From assembly GCF_900090045.1 (NCBI RefSeq), contig NC_041784.1:596501-660500 (forward strand): 64,000 nt of DNA. Direction: 5' to 3'. Every line of letters starts with the position of its first letter. The first letter of the stretch is position 1. Below are positions 60,450 to 64,000 of the stretch, piece by piece. The notes beneath the pieces were generated by a model. The model was not told the DNA's origin, searched no databases, and was given only the letters and a program-made list of their open reading frames with translations. The position numbers and the translations under genes were made by a program. This stretch comes from Plasmodium malariae (Eukaryota; Apicomplexa; Aconoidasida; Haemosporida; Plasmodiidae).

Positions 60450-61418
60450 ATGAAGGGGAGTTTTATAAGTAAACAATTTAATATCACATTATGTGCAAAG
60501 GATTACCACAGTATGAGTACTGAAGCGCTAAGCTACGCACGAAAAGGAACTTTCGAACCTTTTTTTAACATTAAATTAAAAAACCCCAAATACTCAAACT
60601 TAACTAATAAAAGTTCATATAACACATATAAAAGTCGAGTTTATAATTCGGGGATGTATAACAATGTATCTCCAAATTTTGCCAACACAAACATGCACAT
60701 GAACAGTGGTGAAAATTTTGCTAGTCAGTTATCAAATAACGCGAATTACCCATCAAATATCTCGCATTACCCATCAAATAACCCTAATTATAAATATGAT
60801 GTCCCGAACAATTATTATCAGTCCAAATATAATTCAAATATAAATAATGAAAGTACAGATAGTAATAATACTACATATCAATATTTTAGTATTTTCGGAA
60901 GTACAGCAATGTGTTTAATAAAACCCATATTTCCTGATTATATTATTAACAAAAATAAAGTAACGATTTATGGCAAAGGTGGTTTTCAGTTTGTATTTAT
61001 GAAAAAACAAAACAATTCTAATAAATATGATAAAAATAACAAAATGAGTATATTTCTTAAAATTAACAATTTGTCTAGTGTATTATGTATAAAAGATGTT
61101 GAAAAATTAAAAATCCCAATTACTATGAAAGGAAATAATAATAATTATTTAATAATTGATAAACATAAAGAAAAAAAAGATCATATCGTAATAAAATATA
61201 AGTATCAGTCATCAAACAATACAGACAATAATTTTAATGACATAAATAATCTCGACATACAAATTAATGAAAATGTAAATATAAATGATTTAAATGATGA
61301 AAAAAAAAATAACTTTGAAGAATTGCATGTAAGTTCTGCATTTTCAGAATTCCAGCTTTTTCAGAAAGCTGCAAATTCGTTATTACCTCAGTTAATTGGA
61401 TGGGCAAAGCATTACTGA
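60450..61418 (+). CDS. Whirly-domain single-stranded nucleic-acid-binding protein
   Basis: A single exon of 322 residues. Residues 1-145 are Asn/Ser/Tyr-rich with a basic, acid-poor start (MKGSFISKQFNITLCAKDYH) that could be a mitochondrial leader. From about 145 the sequence follows the Whirly fold: YFSIFGSTAMCLIKPIFPDY (plant I-Y-K-G-K-A-A-L-x-x-x-P), then KGGFQFVFMKK (EG...LQFAPA), MSIFLKINNLSSVLCI (F-S-L-S-x-x-E-I-G-x-L), an IPITM strand, and an acidic linker. The C-terminal helix FSEFQLFQKAANSLLPQLIG then WAKHY matches the plant E-F-x-x-x-x-x-x-x-N-x-x-x-P-x-LLGWH ending. Whirly proteins bind single-stranded DNA in plant plastids, mitochondria and nuclei and protect organelle genomes. 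The kinetoplastid MRP1/MRP2 RNA chaperones share the fold. The parasite function is unknown. The assignment is by eye but holds across the whole domain. Confidence 0.7.
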   Translation: MKGSFISKQFNITLCAKDYHSMSTEALSYARKGTFEPFFNIKLKNPKYSNLTNKSSYNTYKSRVYNSGMYNNVSPNFANTNMHMNSGENFASQLSNNANYPSNISHYPSNNPNYKYDVPNNYYQSKYNSNINNESTDSNNTTYQYFSIFGSTAMCLIKPIFPDYIINKNKVTIYGKGGFQFVFMKKQNNSNKYDKNNKMSIFLKINNLSSVLCIKDVEKLKIPITMKGNNNNYLIIDKHKEKKDHIVIKYKYQSSNNTDNNFNDINNLDIQINENVNINDLNDEKKNNFEELHVSSAFSEFQLFQKAANSLLPQLIGWAKHY

Positions 61419-62210
61419 TAGAACTATTGCTGTCATTTCGAACTACTTTGCAAAATGTGCAACTATTTCCCATATTTTTTCCAACCCACACTCACGTATA
61501 CATGTGCACACACACATACATTTATTTATATATATATATATATACATACACGTAGATTGTACGCTGTGTACAGTAGTAGAATAATTTATTTTGCCATATA
61601 CGAGAAGAAACATTTGGAGAAAAAAGAATCCTTTTTCCATTTTCCTTTTTCCTTTTTCCTTTTTTTTTTTTTTTTTTTTATTAGGGGTACTTTCTTTTTT
61701 TCAAATTTTCGAAAGTTTAAAATAGAAACACACATTTATTCTTGTACCTTATACATCCATATATATATATATATATATATACAATTCTACATTTATATTT
61801 GTATATATAATTTTTACATATGTATATATGCGTGCGTACTGGCCTGTAACATTTTTGTAAATATAACAGAAGGTTGTTCTGTTAATTATACATTTTTAAC
61901 AATGTTACTATTTTTGGAAATTAATTAGAATATTAAAAAAAAAGAAAAAAAAAATTATAATATAAATTAAAACAATAACAATAATAACAACAACAATAAT
62001 GGTAGTGAAACAAAATAATGCCTGAAAAATAAGAAGATTCCCATTTCTTCACTTTTTTTAAATATATTATTTTTCATTTTACAATTATTATTACATGAAA
62101 TATATATAAATATATATATATATATGTACATACATAAACCCGTATGCATATTTTAAATAATCATATGATGTATTTTTTTTAGAATACATAGCTATTTCAT
62201 TTCACCCTTA
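61419..62210. other. convergent 3' region, Whirly-type (+) and LSm2 (-)
   Basis: About 0.8 kb of T-tracts (61659-61680), TA runs (61528-61543, 61759-61781, 62107-62124) and an AACAATAAC repeat near 61970-62000. Frames here on both strands are low-complexity artefacts. Confidence 0.6.
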
Positions 62211-63187
62211 TTATCTCCTTTCTTTCTCCTTCTCTGATGTTATTTTTGCTTCTTGTCTGCACATATGATGTAGCTTGTCAATGTTAATTTCATTTGACTG
62301 CAAAAAAACGTACCTTACTACTGATCCTCGCACAAAACAAGATTTAATCGATAGCTGAAAAATAAGAAAAATGAAAAAAAAAAAATATATATATATACAT
62401 ATTTATATATTATATGCATAGCAAAAAATAACGAAATTGGGAAAAACATGTTACATAAATAAGTTACGTGGTGATATTAAAAACTAGCGCTTAAACTTGT
62501 TATTTAATTTGTTTTAATGACAAATGTAATGAGAATGCATGAACAGAGGAATTATGGAATACTAATGTAGGGGGACTTTTGTATATGTAAAAGATACTTA
62601 TATATGCACATATATTTATTTATACATGTATTTATTTTTATATATACGTATGCATGTACTCATATATCTATGCATATGAAACGTGGGTACAAACGTGTTT
62701 ATTATTTTATCAAATGTATTTGCAAATTTTTTCTATAATTTTCTTTTCAAGAAAGAGTACCAAGTGAGGGTATTTCTCCGGATTGTTGACAGACACATTT
62801 GTTAACTTAATGTTTAAGTATTGATCTACTGAATGTAACACACCCGATATTTGTAAATCATTTTTTAATTCTACTGTTACGTGATGATTTTTCTCAGCTA
62901 ACTGTTGAAAAAATGTAAAAAAAAGCTGCAAAAGGGGGAAAGTACACATACATATATATATACATAAAAGTATAAACACCAATGCACATATATGTAAAAA
63001 TATATTAGGGGATAAATACATATAAACGTTCCCATAAATACGTAAACATGTTACATTCATGGCACAATGTTACAATATCATACTGTACACCAGTTCACAA
63101 GTGAAGTAAAAAAATTTACATATGTTTATACATCTCTCTCCAGTTAAAACTTAAACAAAAATGTTTTATGTTTTCTCGCATTACCAT
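62211..63187 (-). CDS. LSM2: U6 snRNA-associated Sm-like protein LSm2
   Basis: Three exons: 63187-63185 (the ATG alone, then GTAATG), 62925-62761 and 62354-62211, all phase 0, giving 103 residues. The N terminus becomes M plus LFFTFFQQLAEKN, matching MLFYSFFKSLVGK of other LSm2 proteins. The Sm1 motif VTVELKNDLQISGVLHSVDQ continues YLNIKLTNVSV. The exon 2-3 join gives EKYPHL|LSIKSCFVRGSVVRYV, the Sm2 motif. The tail is Lys/Glu-rich. LSm2 forms the LSm2-8 ring on the 3' end of U6 snRNA in the nucleus and the LSm1-7 ring in cytoplasmic mRNA decay. Exons 2 and 3 are secure by conservation. The single-codon first exon is inferred because exon 2 has no usable in-frame ATG at its start and is preceded by a good acceptor (TTTTGCAG); the nearest phase-correct ATG-GT is at 63187. 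Confidence 0.92.
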
Positions 63188-64000
63188 TTTTTACTTGTTA
63201 TATGAAGATAACAAATTTCAAATATTCGTTATAGGAAGGAGGGACCGAGTAAATTAACGTAAGAAAACACAACTCTGTTTTTATATTTACGACTGTCCTT
63301 TATTACATATAAGTATACATATATATATACATATATATACATACATATATACATATGTATATACATATGTATATACATATGTATGTATATTTTTTAAAAG
63401 GTTCTCACTTAGGGAAAAATAACGATGTTACATTAACATTTAATTTATCACTATTGTAATATTATGTTAAAATAATCAACCGTTAGAAAAAAAAAAGGAA
63501 AAAAATAGAAAATAGAATATTTTTAATACATACTATATTGTATTTAAAAAAAATACCTCGCTCCTGCAAAAATTATGCCGTGCTTTAAATTAAAAAAAAA
63601 TTCAATATAAAATTTTATTTGGTAAAATAAAACAAAATAAAATAATAAGTAGATGACAAAATGCAGTAATGAAAAGAACAAAGCGAAAAAATCCACTACG
63701 TGCTACTAACTGCTGACATTGTAGTTCAAAAAAATGTTCGTGGAATACCCTGCAAACTTTCTCAAGTTCCTTCGTAAATGAAAAAAACATTTCAAGTATC
63801 TATGTGTTTATGTACTTGAGGCACAACAACCTTGCCACATACGCATATATATATATATGTACATATAGTAACAGCGTCATGCTTAACGGAACATCCGAAT
63901 TTTCCCATTTATAATATTTTTTCGAAAAACCCTGTATTTAAAAATTTGGAAATTTACTAAATTGTTCATGCCTATTCTTAAGTCTGTACGCATGTTATAA
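63188..64000. other. upstream flank of LSm2; possible minus-strand exon near 63790
   Basis: Mostly TACATA microsatellites (63310-63390) and A/T tracts. A minus-strand frame starting at an ATG at 63790 reads MFFSFTKELEKVCRVFHEHF and then FELQCQQ before turning hydrophobic. The first 27 residues look more protein-like than the rest and could be a short exon of another gene or LSm2 leader sequence. I cannot find a convincing partner exon, though TTTGCAG|GAGCGAG|GTATTT at about 63556-63568 has exon-like borders. Confidence 0.2.

Overview
The window is nuclear DNA of an apicomplexan, almost certainly a malaria parasite (Plasmodium). Base composition is very AT-rich. Intergenic DNA is full of poly-A/T tracts and (TA)n or TACGTA microsatellites. 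Introns are short with GTA..TAG borders, and coding regions are dense in Asn/Lys low-complexity inserts. The adenosylhomocysteinase carries the Plasmodium-type internal insertion and the Cys59 that replaces the human active-site threonine. From memory, the genes for SAHH, ThiD, Ap4A hydrolase, LSm2 and DDX1 also lie close together on P. falciparum chromosome 5; this window looks like the same block read from the other strand. Composition and sequence drift suggest a non-falciparum species of the malariae/ovale kind, but the species cannot be fixed by eye.

Layout, left to right. 1-5660 (-): a large coiled-coil protein, cut by the left edge. 6205-9617 (-): a mitochondrial AFG1/LACE1-type ATPase in six exons. 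10894-13413 (-): DDX1 helicase with SPRY insert. 15718-15996 (+): a small unknown protein. 16512-18266 (-): an RluA-type pseudouridine synthase in two exons. 18981-20546 (+): a secreted or plastid-targeted protein with a stand-alone LON substrate-binding domain. 22420-27315 (+): a BRAP-type E3 ligase in three exons, with its RING and ZnF-UBP split by long inserts. 27643-28704 (-): a probable mitochondrial ribosomal protein uS10. 30279-36405 (+): an eight-exon HEAT-repeat protein resembling the dynein-arm assembly factor DNAAF5. 37528-39826 (+): a charged, SR-like nuclear-type protein. 40689-42122 (-): SAHH. 43482-49544 (+): a 2020-residue protein with a signal peptide and three degenerate SprT-metallopeptidase-like repeats. 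51373-54450 (+): the Paf1-complex subunit Cdc73. 55753-56655 (+): a five-exon Nudix Ap4A hydrolase. 57812-58807 (+): ThiD. 60450-61418 (+): a Whirly-type single-strand nucleic-acid-binding protein. 62211-63187 (-): LSm2, whose first coding exon is the start codon alone.

These are mainly housekeeping genes with no operon logic: RNA processing (DDX1, LSm2, pseudouridine synthase), transcription elongation (Cdc73), organelle maintenance (AFG1, uS10m, Whirly, LON-domain protein), metabolism (SAHH, ThiD, Ap4A hydrolase), ubiquitin signalling (BRAP) and possibly male-gamete axoneme assembly (DNAAF5-like). I saw no tRNA, rRNA, CRISPR array, transposon or subtelomeric gene family. The most novel-looking item is the 43482-49544 protein. 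Exon joins were inferred by hand from splice borders, codon phase and family conservation; none was tested against transcripts.
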